Assembly (NCBI RefSeq): GCF_014137865.1
Contig: NZ_JACGWU010000001.1
Span: 248,001 to 312,000 of the forward strand
Reading direction: 5' to 3'
DNA: 64,000 nt
From: Alpinimonas psychrophila
GTDB lineage: Bacteria > Actinomycetota > Actinomycetes > Actinomycetales > Microbacteriaceae
Below the pieces are notes generated by a model. That model made no database searches, was not told the origin of the DNA, and saw nothing but the letters and a program-made list of their open reading frames with translations. Both the position numbers and the translations under genes were made by a program. Shown here piece after piece: positions 51,933-61,396 of this stretch (position 1 is its first letter; every line of letters begins with the position of its first letter).

Positions 51933-53744
51933 ATGGCTACTTCGCCGCTCGATCCGCGGCTTGTCAGATATGCGTCGGCGGCAAGGGTATTCCTTGTCGT
52001 CGGCGCCTTTCTCGCGCTCGCACAAACCGCAACAACGCTCCTTTTTGCCTGGGGCGTCGCGAATGCGGTCGGACTTGCCGTTGCCGGGGCCCCTTTTGCG
52101 GAGGTTCTTCACTACGTTGTCATGGTCGCTGCAGCAGTGCTGGCACGATCGGCTGTTCTGTGGCTCAATGATGTCGTAGCCGCTCGCGGGGCTGCATCCG
52201 TTAAATCTCAGTTACGTCTCAAGCTCATGCAAGCCCTCTCCAAGCTTGGGCCCTCGTGGTTGTCAACGCGCAATACCGTTCACCTCACTACGGTCGTGGG
52301 GCGGGGGCTTGAGGCTCTCGATAAGTACTTCGCCAATTACGTCCCCCAACTCATCTTGACGGCGATCGCGACCCCCATCATCGTTGTCATCCTCTTCACC
52401 CAGGATCTGTTCACGGGCTTTGTTGTTCTCATCACCTTGCCCCTCATTCCACTGTTCATGGCGCTCATCGGGCGAGCCACAAAGGCCGTTCAGGCCCAGC
52501 AATGGCGACAACTGACAAAATTGTCCTCCGGTTTTCTCGATGTCGTTGAGGGCCTCTCGACACTGACAATTTTTGGCCGCGCCCGTCGACAGGAGCAGCG
52601 CATCGCCAGCCTCACGAACGAGTATCGGCTCCGCACCATGAAGGTGTTGCGCATGTCGTTTTTGTCCGGTTTTGTGCTCGAGTTGGTTGCGTCGCTCTCG
52701 GTAGCTCTCGTTGCCGTGTCCATCGGCGTTCGGTTGGTGGACGGGACCCTCACGCTCGCCATCGGGCTTTTCGTCTTGTTGCTGACTCCTGAGGCTTACC
52801 TCCCCCTTCGCAACGTGGGCACACAGTTTCACGCTGCTGCTGAGGGTGTAGCCGCTGCCGAAGATGTATTCGAGGTTCTCGATGCCGCATCCGGGATGAG
52901 CTCTGGTCGTTCTCGGAAACAAGGAGCCTTGGACTCCTCCATGACGGATTCCCTGGGGGTGCGGCGTGACGACCAGGAAGCGAGCGCTAACGGGCGGGAG
53001 TTTATGGTCACCCTTTCTGGAATGGCCCCCGCGACATTGATGACGGATATTCCTGCTTTCACCGTTCGTGGCTTGACGGTGGCCCACGGTGACATTGTTG
53101 TGCTGGATCGTCTCACGACCTCCTTCCCCGCCGGGTCCCTGACAGTGATCACCGGCCCCAGCGGAGTGGGCAAGACCACCCTCTTCTCGGCACTTCTCGG
53201 CTTTGTGAAATACACGGGTGATATCGGTTGGGGAGATACGTTCTTCACGGGAGCCGCCGCCGCCCGTGCCGATATCTCCTGGGCTTCTCAAAAACCAAGC
53301 CTCGTGGCCGGAACGATTGCCGCCAATGTCAGTCTCGGTCAACCCGAGGTAGATCCCGCGGTCCTTGCACAGTCTTTAACGTTGGCGGCAGCGGAGTCTC
53401 TCGATCCGGAACTCCTGTTGGGCGTTGGGGGAAGTGGCCTGTCCGGCGGGCAAGCACAACGGGTTGCCATTGCTCGCGCCTACTATCGTGCAATCGTGTG
53501 CAAGACACCGGTCATTATCCTGGATGAGCCTACCTCGGCCCTAGACGCCGTGACGGAGGACCTCGTCATTTCGGGTGCTCGGCACTTTGTTGATGAAGGA
53601 AGAACCGTGATCATCGTGAGTCACCGTCGCTCGGTCATTGCCGCTGCAGACGTGATTCTCGACCTGACACCTCCGGTAGCCTCCTCCCTCCTCGCGACCG
53701 ACGCTCGTGCCGCCCAGATTCATGAAGCCGAGGTAAGCGCGTGA
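51933..53744 (+). CDS. cydD: CydD subunit of the CydDC thiol exporter
   Basis: This is half of the heterodimeric ABC exporter that moves glutathione- or cysteine-like thiols or haem-related reductant and is required to assemble cytochrome bd. The membrane domain has six spans (to about residue 310). Walker A is GPSGVGKTT (about 408-416), the signature is GLSGGQAQRVAIARA, and Walker B is VIILDEPTSALD. The linker between the domains (about 320-370) is extended and charged. cydC overlaps its stop by four bases. Order A-B-D-C is typical of Actinobacteria and Firmicutes. Confidence 0.94.
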   Translation: MATSPLDPRLVRYASAARVFLVVGAFLALAQTATTLLFAWGVANAVGLAVAGAPFAEVLHYVVMVAAAVLARSAVLWLNDVVAARGAASVKSQLRLKLMQALSKLGPSWLSTRNTVHLTTVVGRGLEALDKYFANYVPQLILTAIATPIIVVILFTQDLFTGFVVLITLPLIPLFMALIGRATKAVQAQQWRQLTKLSSGFLDVVEGLSTLTIFGRARRQEQRIASLTNEYRLRTMKVLRMSFLSGFVLELVASLSVALVAVSIGVRLVDGTLTLAIGLFVLLLTPEAYLPLRNVGTQFHAAAEGVAAAEDVFEVLDAASGMSSGRSRKQGALDSSMTDSLGVRRDDQEASANGREFMVTLSGMAPATLMTDIPAFTVRGLTVAHGDIVVLDRLTTSFPAGSLTVITGPSGVGKTTLFSALLGFVKYTGDIGWGDTFFTGAAAARADISWASQKPSLVAGTIAANVSLGQPEVDPAVLAQSLTLAAAESLDPELLLGVGGSGLSGGQAQRVAIARAYYRAIVCKTPVIILDEPTSALDAVTEDLVISGARHFVDEGRTVIIVSHRRSVIAAADVILDLTPPVASSLLATDARAAQIHEAEVSA

Positions 53745-55510
53745 GAGGTGTCAGTGCCGAGACACGTGAGGTGCTTCGCCTTGCCCAGCCCTCGCCGCGT
53801 CAGTTTGCCCCCGGCCTCATCATGGCTGTCGTCACCGGACTTGCGGCGGTGGGACTGCTGGCAACCGCGGCGTGGCTCATAACCCGTGCTTCGGATATGC
53901 CTCCGATCATGTATCTCAACGTCGCCATCGTGGGGGTGCGATTCTTTGCGCTGTCGCGGGCCGGCTTTCGGTATGGGGAACGCCTCGCCAGTCACGATGC
54001 GGCCTTTCGTTCGTTGGCTCGCTTGCGCGTGGCCATCTATCGGCGCCTCGTTCCCCTGGCTCCTGACGGATTAGCGGGGACGCGACGTGGTGACTTGCTA
54101 TCCAGGCTCGTCTCCGATGTTGACCAGCTGCAGGACCTTCCCCTGCGGGTGGTTTCCCCAGCGTTGACCGCCGTTATTGTCGCCGCCCTCAGCGTGACGA
54201 CAGTCTGGATAATTCTTCCCCTAGCCGGCGTCACCTTACTGATATCGCTCATCCTGGCAGCTGTTGTGGGATCGCTCGTGCAGTCGCGGATCTCCTCCGC
54301 TGTCGATGAGGAGATTGCACCGCGGCGGGCGGCCCTAGATGACGCCGTCATGGATACCCTCGGTCGAATCGATGTTCTCACGGCATTCTCGGCACTCGAT
54401 TCTCGTGTTGCCACAATCCAAGCCGCCGATGCGAGCCTACGGACGGCTCAACTGCGCCGCGCCCTGGGCTCGGGGGTTGTCGCCGCTCTGGTCTCCCTTC
54501 TCGCGGGACTAGCAACCGTGGCTGCTCTCTACTATGGGGTTCCCGCACTCGTTTTCGTCGCAAATTCCAATGAGATTCCGGGCCTTGGCTGGGGCGTCTT
54601 TACGGGTCCTTACCTGGCCATGGTCGTCTTGATTCCCATTGCCGTTTTTGAGGTATTCCAGTCTCTTCCACAAGCACTGAGTGCGTGGCGCGTTGTTCGA
54701 ACCAGTGCCGAACGTGTTGCCTCCGTCGCCCCCACGACCGTTCCGCCTGAGATTCCTGGCTTCGTCACGGTGGATGTTGCCGGCTCGGCCGGCACTCGAC
54801 GCGACTCCACTCGAAGCCATCTTTCTGTCTTTACCGGTCTGACGCTAGACAATGCCGGGGCATCATGGCCGGGAGCAACCAGCCCGGCGTTGAACGGGTT
54901 TTCCCTCACTCTCAATCCGGGCGACCGCCTTCTGCTTGAGGGCACCAGCGGTTCCGGCAAAACGACACTCGCGCATCTTCTTGTTCGATTTCTTGAATTC
55001 ACCGGCACCTACCGGATCAACAATGTTGACGTTCATAGCCTCGATGCGGATGACGTCCGCAGCGTTGTGGGCCTCGTGGAACAAAGTCCCCATCTGTTTG
55101 ATGACAGCATTCGCCAGAATCTTGTCTTCGCTCTCCCGGATGCGACGGATGCTCAATTGCACAGTGTTCTCGTGCGCGTCGGCCTGGATGCCTGGGTTGC
55201 CGAACGAGGTGGGCTTGATTCCCCGGTGGGGGAGCGCGGGACACTCGTCTCTGGCGGGCAGGCTCAGCGCTTGGGGCTGGCCCGAGCCTTGCTTCACAAC
55301 TTTCCCGTTCTGATCCTCGATGAGCCCACGGCCAACGTGGATCCTGGCTTCGCCGATGAACTCGTTCGTGACATTTTGACGGCGGCATCGGACACCAACC
55401 GAGCCATCATCCTGATTTCGCACGTGCCGGTAGACCCCGCACTGGTGACCGTAAGAATGAGTCTTTCGTCGGTCGATTCAGCCTCTGTGTCGCGGACCAC
55501 AGTTGGGTGA
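53741..55510 (+). CDS. cydC: CydC subunit of the CydDC thiol exporter
   Basis: This is the second half of CydDC. The 589-residue protein has a six-span membrane domain and a C-terminal ATPase domain. Walker A is EGTSGSGKTT (about 400-409), the signature is LVSGGQAQRLGLARALL, and Walker B is VLILDEPTANVD. The start GTG overlaps the cydD stop (GTGA), which indicates coupled translation. An insertion-like segment (about 335-380) lies between the domains. tRNA-fMet follows 53 bases later. Confidence 0.94.
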   Translation: MRGVSAETREVLRLAQPSPRQFAPGLIMAVVTGLAAVGLLATAAWLITRASDMPPIMYLNVAIVGVRFFALSRAGFRYGERLASHDAAFRSLARLRVAIYRRLVPLAPDGLAGTRRGDLLSRLVSDVDQLQDLPLRVVSPALTAVIVAALSVTTVWIILPLAGVTLLISLILAAVVGSLVQSRISSAVDEEIAPRRAALDDAVMDTLGRIDVLTAFSALDSRVATIQAADASLRTAQLRRALGSGVVAALVSLLAGLATVAALYYGVPALVFVANSNEIPGLGWGVFTGPYLAMVVLIPIAVFEVFQSLPQALSAWRVVRTSAERVASVAPTTVPPEIPGFVTVDVAGSAGTRRDSTRSHLSVFTGLTLDNAGASWPGATSPALNGFSLTLNPGDRLLLEGTSGSGKTTLAHLLVRFLEFTGTYRINNVDVHSLDADDVRSVVGLVEQSPHLFDDSIRQNLVFALPDATDAQLHSVLVRVGLDAWVAERGGLDSPVGERGTLVSGGQAQRLGLARALLHNFPVLILDEPTANVDPGFADELVRDILTAASDTNRAIILISHVPVDPALVTVRMSLSSVDSASVSRTTVG

Positions 55511-55563
55511 TTGCCACGCGTGTAAACGGGTACCACTGCGGCATGGTAAAGTTGAAACAACGA

Positions 55564-55637
55564 CGCGGGGTGGAGCAGCTCGGTAGCTCGCTGGGCTCAT
55601 AACCCAGAGGTCGCAGGTTCAAATCCTGTCCCCGCAA
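55564..55637 (+). tRNA. Initiator tRNA-fMet (CAT)
   Basis: A 74-base cloverleaf is visible, with anticodon CAT in loop CTCATAA and anticodon stem CTGGG/CCCAG. Initiator features are the mismatched C1-A72 end of the acceptor stem (CGCGGGG/CCCCGCA) and three consecutive G-C pairs in the anticodon stem. The T arm is GCAGG-TTCAAAT-CCTGT. The CCA end is not encoded. Confidence 0.96.
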
Positions 55638-55647
55638 CTGATGTCGC

Positions 55648-55687
55648 AACTAAGAATCCCTCTCAGAAATGAGAGGGATTCTTAGTT
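55648..55687 (+). terminator. Terminator hairpin after tRNA-fMet
   Basis: An 18-bp perfect stem (55648-55665 with 55670-55687) closes a GAAA loop and ends in TTAGTTTTA. It begins ten bases past the tRNA. It could also stop read-through from cydABDC. Confidence 0.9.
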
Positions 55688-55790
55688 TTATCTTCCGCAC
55701 TTCGCTCCTGCGTTTCGCACCAAATTTGGCGTCATGTCAAAGCTGGGTCCCGCCGATCGCAGCCGAACCCAGACCTTCAGTCAACGGCAA

Positions 55791-55832
55791 ATGCCGACTC
55801 AGCCCTCTTTCGAGCATGGGTTGAGCCGGCAT
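55791..55832 (-). terminator. Imperfect hairpin downstream of the DEAD-box gene
   Basis: Arms 55791-55805 and 55818-55832 pair in 13 of 15 positions, with one more as a wobble pair. On the minus strand the hairpin starts 17 bases past the helicase stop. There is no long T-run, so termination is only likely. Confidence 0.45.
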
Positions 55833-55848
55833 CGGCAGCGGTGACCGC

Positions 55849-57765
55849 CTATTCGTGACGGGGCTTGCGCTCGGGGCGCTCTTCCCGCTCGTCGCGACGG
55901 CCAGCACCTGGATGGTCCGCGCGAAGCTCGATGAGCTTGCCGCTGATGCGTGTGTTCTCAAGCTTGGCAAAGACATCACGAGAGAGGTCCGCCGGTAGCT
56001 GCACGATGGAGTGATCGGGAAGGATTTGGATTGCACCAAAGTCTTCGCGGCTGAGTCCACCTTCATTGGCGAGGGCCCCTACGATTTGACGAGGCTCGAC
56101 TTTTTGGCGCTTTCCAACCTCAAGGCGGTAGGACGCCATAACCCGGCTGTTATCACGCGGGCGTCGCTCCGGGCGCTCGCCACGAGATTCGCTGAAATCG
56201 CGCGGAGGGCGATCATCGCGGCTAAAGCGGTCACGAGGAGGTCGATCGTCACGGCTGTACCGGTCGTCCCGCGAGGGGCGTCCACCACGGTCGCCACGAT
56301 CATTGCGGTCATTACGTCCGCCGCGCGAATCTCCACGGTCACCGCGTTCGGCACGATCCTTGCGCGTTTGTTCCTCGCGCTCGTAGCGCGCCGCACGCTC
56401 GTCTTCAGCCGACAGCAAGAGCGGAATATCGCCTTGAGCAACGACAGCAAGGGCGGCGGCAACATCGGCTTCGGGAACATCGTGATGCTCGATGTAGTGG
56501 CCGACAATTTCACGGAACTTGAGGATCCGGTCCGTTTGGCCAAGAGCCTCGGTGATGGCGTCGTCAAAACGAGCGAGACGCGTCACGTTGACGTCCTCGA
56601 CGCTGGGAAGTTGCATTTGCGTCAAGGGCTGACGCGTGGCGCGCTCAATGGCATCCAGCAGGCGACGCTCACGGGGGGTGACGAAGCTGATAGCCGCACC
56701 CGATCGGCCGGCGCGGCCGGTGCGACCAATGCGGTGAACGTAGGACTCGGTGTCGATCGGGATGTCGTAGTTGATGACATGGCTGATGCGCTCAACATCG
56801 AGACCGCGTGCGGCAACGTCTGTGGCGACGAGAATATCGAGCTTGCCGGACTTCAACTGCTCCACGGTGCGCTCACGAGTCGCCTGGGGAACGTCACCAT
56901 TGATGGCCATGGCCGAGTAACCGCGGGCACGAAGCTTCTCGGCCAGAGTCTCGGTCTCATTCTTGGTACGGGTGAAGACGATCATGCCCTCAAAATTTTC
57001 GACCTCGAGGATGCGCGTCAACGCATCCACCTTTTGGGGATACGACACCAGGAGGTAACGCTGGGTGGTGTTCGCCGAGGTTGTTGTCTTGTTCTTGACG
57101 GTAATTTCTTCAGGTTCGTTGAGGTACTTCTTCGAGATGCGACGAATCTGAGAAGGCATCGTTGCCGAGAAGAGAGCGACCTGCTTGTCGGCAGGTGTGT
57201 CGGCCAAGATCGTTTCTACGTCTTCGGCAAAGCCCATCTTGAGCATTTCGTCGGCCTCGTCAAGAACCAAGAACTTCAACTGCGTGAGGTCAAGCGTTTT
57301 CTTTTCAAGGTGGTCCATGATGCGGCCGGGAGTACCGACAACAATGTGAACGCCGCGGCGAAGGGCCGAGAGCTGAACACCGTATCCTTGGCCGCCATAG
57401 ACGGGCAGTACGTGCACCCCCTTCATGTGGGAGGCGTACTTCTCAAATGCTTCACAGACCTGCAGGGCAAGCTCGCGCGTGGGAGCGAGAACGAGAGCCT
57501 GCGGGCTCTTCTGGGAGAGGTCGAGGCGCGAAAGGATAGGCAAGGCAAAAGCTGCTGTCTTTCCGGTTCCGGTTTGAGCGAGACCGACAACATCTTTTCC
57601 TGCTAGCAGCGGCGGAATGGTGGCGGCTTGGATTGCGGAGGGCGTTTCGTAGCCCACGTCCTTGAGTGCCTTGAGGACTGCGTCAGCGAGGCCGAGCTCA
57701 GTAAACATAATAGATTCGGGGGCAGTTTCTGCCTGGGTCGGTGCTGTTGTTTCCGGGGGTGTCAT
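55849..57765 (-). CDS. deaD: DEAD-box RNA helicase, DeaD/CsdA-like
   Basis: This 638-residue RNA helicase probably acts in ribosome assembly, RNA decay and cold adaptation. The Q motif is in YETPSAIQAATIP, motif I is AQTGTGKT (about 61-68), motif II is VLDEADEML, motif III is SAT and motif VI is HRIGRTGRAG. A strongly charged Arg/Asp/Gly-rich linker spans about 465-545. The DbpA-type RNA-binding domain follows (about 545-620, VGKRQKVEPRQIVGALANEG), then a basic tail. This is the second DEAD-box gene in the window, distinct from the RhlE-like one. Confidence 0.93.
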   Translation of the reverse strand: MTPPETTAPTQAETAPESIMFTELGLADAVLKALKDVGYETPSAIQAATIPPLLAGKDVVGLAQTGTGKTAAFALPILSRLDLSQKSPQALVLAPTRELALQVCEAFEKYASHMKGVHVLPVYGGQGYGVQLSALRRGVHIVVGTPGRIMDHLEKKTLDLTQLKFLVLDEADEMLKMGFAEDVETILADTPADKQVALFSATMPSQIRRISKKYLNEPEEITVKNKTTTSANTTQRYLLVSYPQKVDALTRILEVENFEGMIVFTRTKNETETLAEKLRARGYSAMAINGDVPQATRERTVEQLKSGKLDILVATDVAARGLDVERISHVINYDIPIDTESYVHRIGRTGRAGRSGAAISFVTPRERRLLDAIERATRQPLTQMQLPSVEDVNVTRLARFDDAITEALGQTDRILKFREIVGHYIEHHDVPEADVAAALAVVAQGDIPLLLSAEDERAARYEREEQTRKDRAERGDRGDSRGGRNDRNDRGDRGGRPSRDDRYSRDDRPPRDRFSRDDRPPRDFSESRGERPERRPRDNSRVMASYRLEVGKRQKVEPRQIVGALANEGGLSREDFGAIQILPDHSIVQLPADLSRDVFAKLENTRISGKLIELRADHPGAGRRDEREERPERKPRHE

Positions 57766-57811
57766 GGATTAAATCTACCGTGACTATATGTACGTCTCCT
57801 CCGTGACATTT

Positions 57812-58411
57812 TTAGAGGTCTCCTGGGCCGGAAACGAAGACAGTTGAAATTTGGGTGCCTGTGAAGGTAAATGAAATCTTGTCTTCTTCAGCGTCAAAGC
57901 CAACGAGAGCACCGACGGGAAAATACTGCTCATAGAAAGTGGCCCGCCAGCTGTCGAGTTGCGCTGGTGTTGGGTCGAAATTCCATTCTGTTTTGTTGGC
58001 CAATCTTTGCGCCAAGAACACAGCCGCGGCATCCGGAGTCATTGGTCCGATGCCGTCACTGGCAGCCAAGATGACCATGACAGGATTCGTGAAGTGGCTG
58101 ACCAGTGCTTGGGTGTTCCCCGTCACAATGGCAGCTTTGATGTTCTCAATATCCGCGGCACTGGGGCCGACAGGATCGGGGGGTGGCGCCTGAGTCGGTG
58201 CAGGAATTGGCGATGGCGTTGAAGTGGGTGAAGCCGTCGAAGTGGGGGTTGGCGTTGGCGACATCGATGTTGCCGAGGGAGTTGGGGCCGCTTTCCCGGT
58301 TCCCGGCCCGGCCACGAGCATCCAGATCAACACCCCCGCTAGAGCCAGAATAATGGCACCCGCCGTAATGAGTGTTGGAAGCACCCAACGTCGTGACTTT
58401 TCCCCCGTCAT
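57812..58411 (-). CDS. Anchored protein with Pro/Thr/Ser-rich linker, unrecognised
   Basis: The 199-residue protein begins with a basic stretch (EKSRRW), a single hydrophobic segment (about 12-34) and a low-complexity Thr/Pro/Ser/Ala linker (about 38-75). A C-terminal domain of about 115 residues follows, rich in aromatic residues (WNFDPTPAQLDSWRATFYEQYF). This layout suggests a membrane-tethered extracytoplasmic domain. I do not recognise the domain. It may be monocistronic, 47 bases from the helicase start upstream on its strand. Confidence 0.75.
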   Translation of the reverse strand: MTGEKSRRWVLPTLITAGAIILALAGVLIWMLVAGPGTGKAAPTPSATSMSPTPTPTSTASPTSTPSPIPAPTQAPPPDPVGPSAADIENIKAAIVTGNTQALVSHFTNPVMVILAASDGIGPMTPDAAAVFLAQRLANKTEWNFDPTPAQLDSWRATFYEQYFPVGALVGFDAEEDKISFTFTGTQISTVFVSGPGDL

Positions 58412-58478
58412 GACCCTAATACTGCTCTCGTTTTAGGGAGAAGGCAACGAAAAGTATTGGGGCGCGCTCACCCATGGC

Positions 58479-58518
58479 CTGTCTGACATTACAGACAGCC
58501 GACCAGAGCTGACTCTGG
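58479..58518. promoter_or_regulatory. Paired inverted repeats upstream of hutG
   Basis: CTGTCTG and CAGACAG flank a six-base spacer (58479-58498). CCAGAG and CTCTGG flank CTGA (58503-58518). The centres are about 22 bases apart. They lie 34-73 bases before the hutG start and could be an operator for a histidine-utilisation regulator; no regulator gene is in view. Confidence 0.4.
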
Positions 58519-58551
58519 CCTCGACGTCAGGGAATTGTTAGCGTCAACCCT

Positions 58552-59502
58552 GTGAACACACCAGCTAGGGCACCCCTTTCGCACGATGACCTGTGGCCAC
58601 GGGCGGGGAACTGGCCCGCCCCGATTTACCGCGCGGAATCTGCTCCACTGCACAGAGATATTGATGTCGCCCTCGTGGGCATTCCGGCGTCGCTCACCTC
58701 GCTTTCGGTGACAAACGCGCACCTCACTCCGGCCGCGATCCGAGAGGCGCTTCGGCGGTACAGTCCGGCACTGATCCCCGATCGGGGGCGTGGTGAGATC
58801 TCCGACCTCACAGAGGTCGTTTCCGTCGATTTCGGTGATGTTGTGGAGCCCGATGGAGCGGGCGGGGAGACGCGCACGATGGCGTTGGTGGGTCGGGCAT
58901 CCGCTCGTTCGAAACTCGTTATTGCCCTCGGCGGTGATAACTCAGTGACGGTGGCGACCGCCTTGGGGGTGTGGGGGAGTGCCATCGGCGTGGCGGGGCT
59001 GATCACCTTGGATGCGCATTACGACCTGCGGGACGGCATCAGCAACGGATCTCCTGTGCGGCGACTGATTGAGGCCGGCCTTGATCCCCGTCGCATCGTT
59101 CAAATCGGCATTCAAGATTTCGCGAATTCCGCTGCCTATGCGCGCCGAGCGAAAGATCTGGGCATAACCGTGATTCACCGGCACGAACTTGAGCGGCGTT
59201 CTATGGCTGACGTCATGGCAGAGGCTTTTGACATTGCGGGTGTGAGCGGAGGCCCGATCCACGTTGACCTCGACGTCGATGTCTGCGACCGTTCCGTTGT
59301 ACCGGCCTGTCCTGCTGCGCTACCTGGGGGAATTAGCGCCTACCAGCTTCGGCAGGCGGCACGGTTAGCGGCCTCGGATAAACGGGTTTACTCTCTCGAT
59401 CTCACGGAAGTTGATGCTTCCGCCGATTCACCCGACGGCCGCACCATTCGCCTCGCCGCCCTGTGCGTGTTGGAAGCCGTTGCAGGGGTAAACGCCCGTT
59501 AG
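58552..59502 (+). CDS. hutG: Arginase-family formimidoylglutamase (HutG-like)
   Basis: This ureohydrolase-fold enzyme probably hydrolyses N-formimidoyl-L-glutamate to glutamate and formamide, the last step of histidine degradation. The assignment comes from its position beside hutI, hutU and hutH; alone it could be read as agmatinase-like. Metal-binding motifs are LDAHYDLRDG (about 163-172) and HVDLDVDVCD (about 238-247). The first motif, normally GGDHS, reads GGDNSVT, so one manganese-ligand His is Asn. The 316-residue length is normal. The start is GTG 58552. Confidence 0.8.
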   Translation: MNTPARAPLSHDDLWPRAGNWPAPIYRAESAPLHRDIDVALVGIPASLTSLSVTNAHLTPAAIREALRRYSPALIPDRGRGEISDLTEVVSVDFGDVVEPDGAGGETRTMALVGRASARSKLVIALGGDNSVTVATALGVWGSAIGVAGLITLDAHYDLRDGISNGSPVRRLIEAGLDPRRIVQIGIQDFANSAAYARRAKDLGITVIHRHELERRSMADVMAEAFDIAGVSGGPIHVDLDVDVCDRSVVPACPAALPGGISAYQLRQAARLAASDKRVYSLDLTEVDASADSPDGRTIRLAALCVLEAVAGVNAR

Positions 59503-59511
59503 CGTAGCGCC

Positions 59512-60135
59512 ATGACGAAAATCGTTCTCGTGCGTCGCCCGGCGATTATTTCCAGCCTGTTGGCGCCGGTCCTCTTCATCGGGGGCACCGTCATATCTGA
59601 GGCCGTGACACCAACGTACGACCCCATCAAGCAAACCATCAGCGAGCTTGCCGCGCTCGATACCTCGACCCATCTTTTTCTCACGACTCTGTTCGTGATG
59701 ACGGGAATTTGTCATCTCATCACCGCCGTTTACGCCACGGGAATCGGCTTGCCAGGCCGAACAGCCATCTTCATTGCCGGTCTCATGACGTTTGCGGTTG
59801 CTATTTTTCCCCTGCCAACGATGGCCGGAAGTACTCCAGAGCATCGCTACAGCGCCATGATTGGTTTCATCCTGTTGGCCATCTGGCCGGTCCTCGGCAT
59901 GAGGCGGTCAAAGAAGTACCCGTGGCTGATTCGCCCGTGGGGTGCGATTTTTGGCACCGCGCTATTGGGCGTGTTCTGCTTTTGGTTCCTTGGCGTTTGG
60001 GCCGACCTCAGCCAGCCCAACATCGGTCTGGTCGAGCGGTTCGCTGCCGACATGGAATCGCTGTGGCCAGCCGTGGTCGTCGTGGCCTTATGGCGCCGCA
60101 GTCGCCGCGATCACCGCGCAATTCCTGTGGCCTAA
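59512..60135 (+). CDS. DUF998 family membrane protein
   Basis: This 207-residue protein has six hydrophobic segments, with the family-like early motif PTYDPIKQTISELAALDT in the first extracytoplasmic loop. DUF998 proteins have no established function. It starts nine bases after hutG, so the two are probably co-transcribed, although it has no known part in histidine breakdown. It is convergent with hutI, 19 bases between stops. Confidence 0.88.
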   Translation: MTKIVLVRRPAIISSLLAPVLFIGGTVISEAVTPTYDPIKQTISELAALDTSTHLFLTTLFVMTGICHLITAVYATGIGLPGRTAIFIAGLMTFAVAIFPLPTMAGSTPEHRYSAMIGFILLAIWPVLGMRRSKKYPWLIRPWGAIFGTALLGVFCFWFLGVWADLSQPNIGLVERFAADMESLWPAVVVVALWRRSRRDHRAIPVA

Positions 60136-60154
60136 GAGTGGCCAAGGAGTGGCG

Positions 60155-61387
60155 TCACGCCGTGAGGAGCTCTCCGTCTTTCCACACACGCCGCACGAGC
60201 GGCACCCCCGGACGGTAGGCCAGGTGAACATAGCTTGGGGCGATGAGCTCCACGAGATCAGCGCGGGAACCAATGGTGAGGCGGCCCACGTCCTCCCGAC
60301 GCAACGCCTGAGCCCCACCCGCCGTTGCCGCCCACAGTGCTTCCGCTGGTGTCATCCCCATTTCGCGCACGGCAAGAGCGATACAAAATGACATGGATGA
60401 GGTGAAGCTCGACCCAGGGTTGCAGTCGGTAGAGAGGGCCACACTCACGCCCGCATCGATGAGACGGCGAGCGTTCGGATACGGCTGTTGTGTGGAAAAC
60501 TCGACGCCCGGTAAGAGAGTCGCCACGGTCTCGGAGCGAGCGAGGGCGGCCACATCGAGGTCGGTGAGATACGTGCAGTGATCGACGGAGGCGGCGGCCA
60601 AATCAACGGCGAGACGTATGCCTTCCCCCTCGCCGAGTTGAGAGGCATGCACGCGGGGCATCAAACCGGCGTGAATACCCGCCTCCAGAATCCGGCGGCT
60701 CTCCTCGATTGTGAACGCGCCTTCTTCGCAAAACACGTCGATCCACTTGGCAAACGGCGCGCACGCGTCGAGCATGGGGCCGACGACGAGGTCGACGTAG
60801 TCTTCGCGTGTGCCGAGTTCGCCGTCCCTCAACAATCTCACGCCGGCACTGGCCGCGCCGCGATACTCACGGGGCACGACGTGAGCCCCGAGAAAGGTGA
60901 CCTCGTCCGTCACCTCGCTGGCGAGGCGAACGAGCCGCTCCTCGTCGTGCACGGTGAGCCCATAGCCACTCTTGATCTCGATTGTGGTGGTGCCCTGAGC
61001 CTGAGTTTCTTTGATGAGAGCGGCAAGGCGCTTTCGGAGTTCATCGTCGGAGGCGGCCCGTGTGGCTGCCACGGTGGAAAGTATGCCGCCAGCGGAATAC
61101 TTTCTTCCGCTCATGCGCGCCTCGAAATCGGCGCTCCTCTCGCCGGCGAAAATGAGGTGTGAATGGGAGTCCACGAATCCCGGCACCAAACAGCGCCCCC
61201 CGAGGTCGATGACGTGGTCGATATCGAAACCACCCGCGACTTCTGCGGCGGCCGATGTTCCCACCCAAGCGATGCGGCCGAGGTCCACCAGCAGGGCGGC
61301 ATCCTTAATCTCACCGGTTATGCCCGCACCAACATCGGGGTCGTTCGTGACCAGGAGCCCAATATTGGTGAAGAGCGTTCGTGTCAT
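60155..61387 (-). CDS. hutI: Imidazolonepropionase
   Basis: This amidohydrolase opens the ring of 4-imidazolone-5-propionate to give N-formimidoyl-L-glutamate. Metal-site motifs are [13 protein letters not shown] (about 73-85), EIKSGYGL (about 158-165), [11 protein letters not shown] and STDCNPGSS near the C-terminus. The 410-residue length is normal. It lies nine bases after hutU on the same strand, so hutH-hutU-hutI is one operon. Confidence 0.96.
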   Translation of the reverse strand: MTRTLFTNIGLLVTNDPDVGAGITGEIKDAALLVDLGRIAWVGTSAAAEVAGGFDIDHVIDLGGRCLVPGFVDSHSHLIFAGERSADFEARMSGRKYSAGGILSTVAATRAASDDELRKRLAALIKETQAQGTTTIEIKSGYGLTVHDEERLVRLASEVTDEVTFLGAHVVPREYRGAASAGVRLLRDGELGTREDYVDLVVGPMLDACAPFAKWIDVFCEEGAFTIEESRRILEAGIHAGLMPRVHASQLGEGEGIRLAVDLAAASVDHCTYLTDLDVAALARSETVATLLPGVEFSTQQPYPNARRLIDAGVSVALSTDCNPGSSFTSSMSFCIALAVREMGMTPAEALWAATAGGAQALRREDVGRLTIGSRADLVELIAPSYVHLAYRPGVPLVRRVWKDGELLTA

Positions 61388-61396
61388 GAATGGAGC

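Noticed and set aside
52263-53342. A 359-codon minus-strand open frame inside cydD
   Set aside because: It is highly charged and His/Gly-rich, as expected for an antisense frame; cydD motifs are intact.
56011-57606. A 531-codon plus-strand open frame inside deaD
   Set aside because: It is an antisense shadow; the minus strand encodes all DEAD-box motifs in order.
58552-59502. Agmatinase or arginase as the function
   Set aside because: The gene is linked to hutI, hutU and hutH and no polyamine or arginine genes are near.
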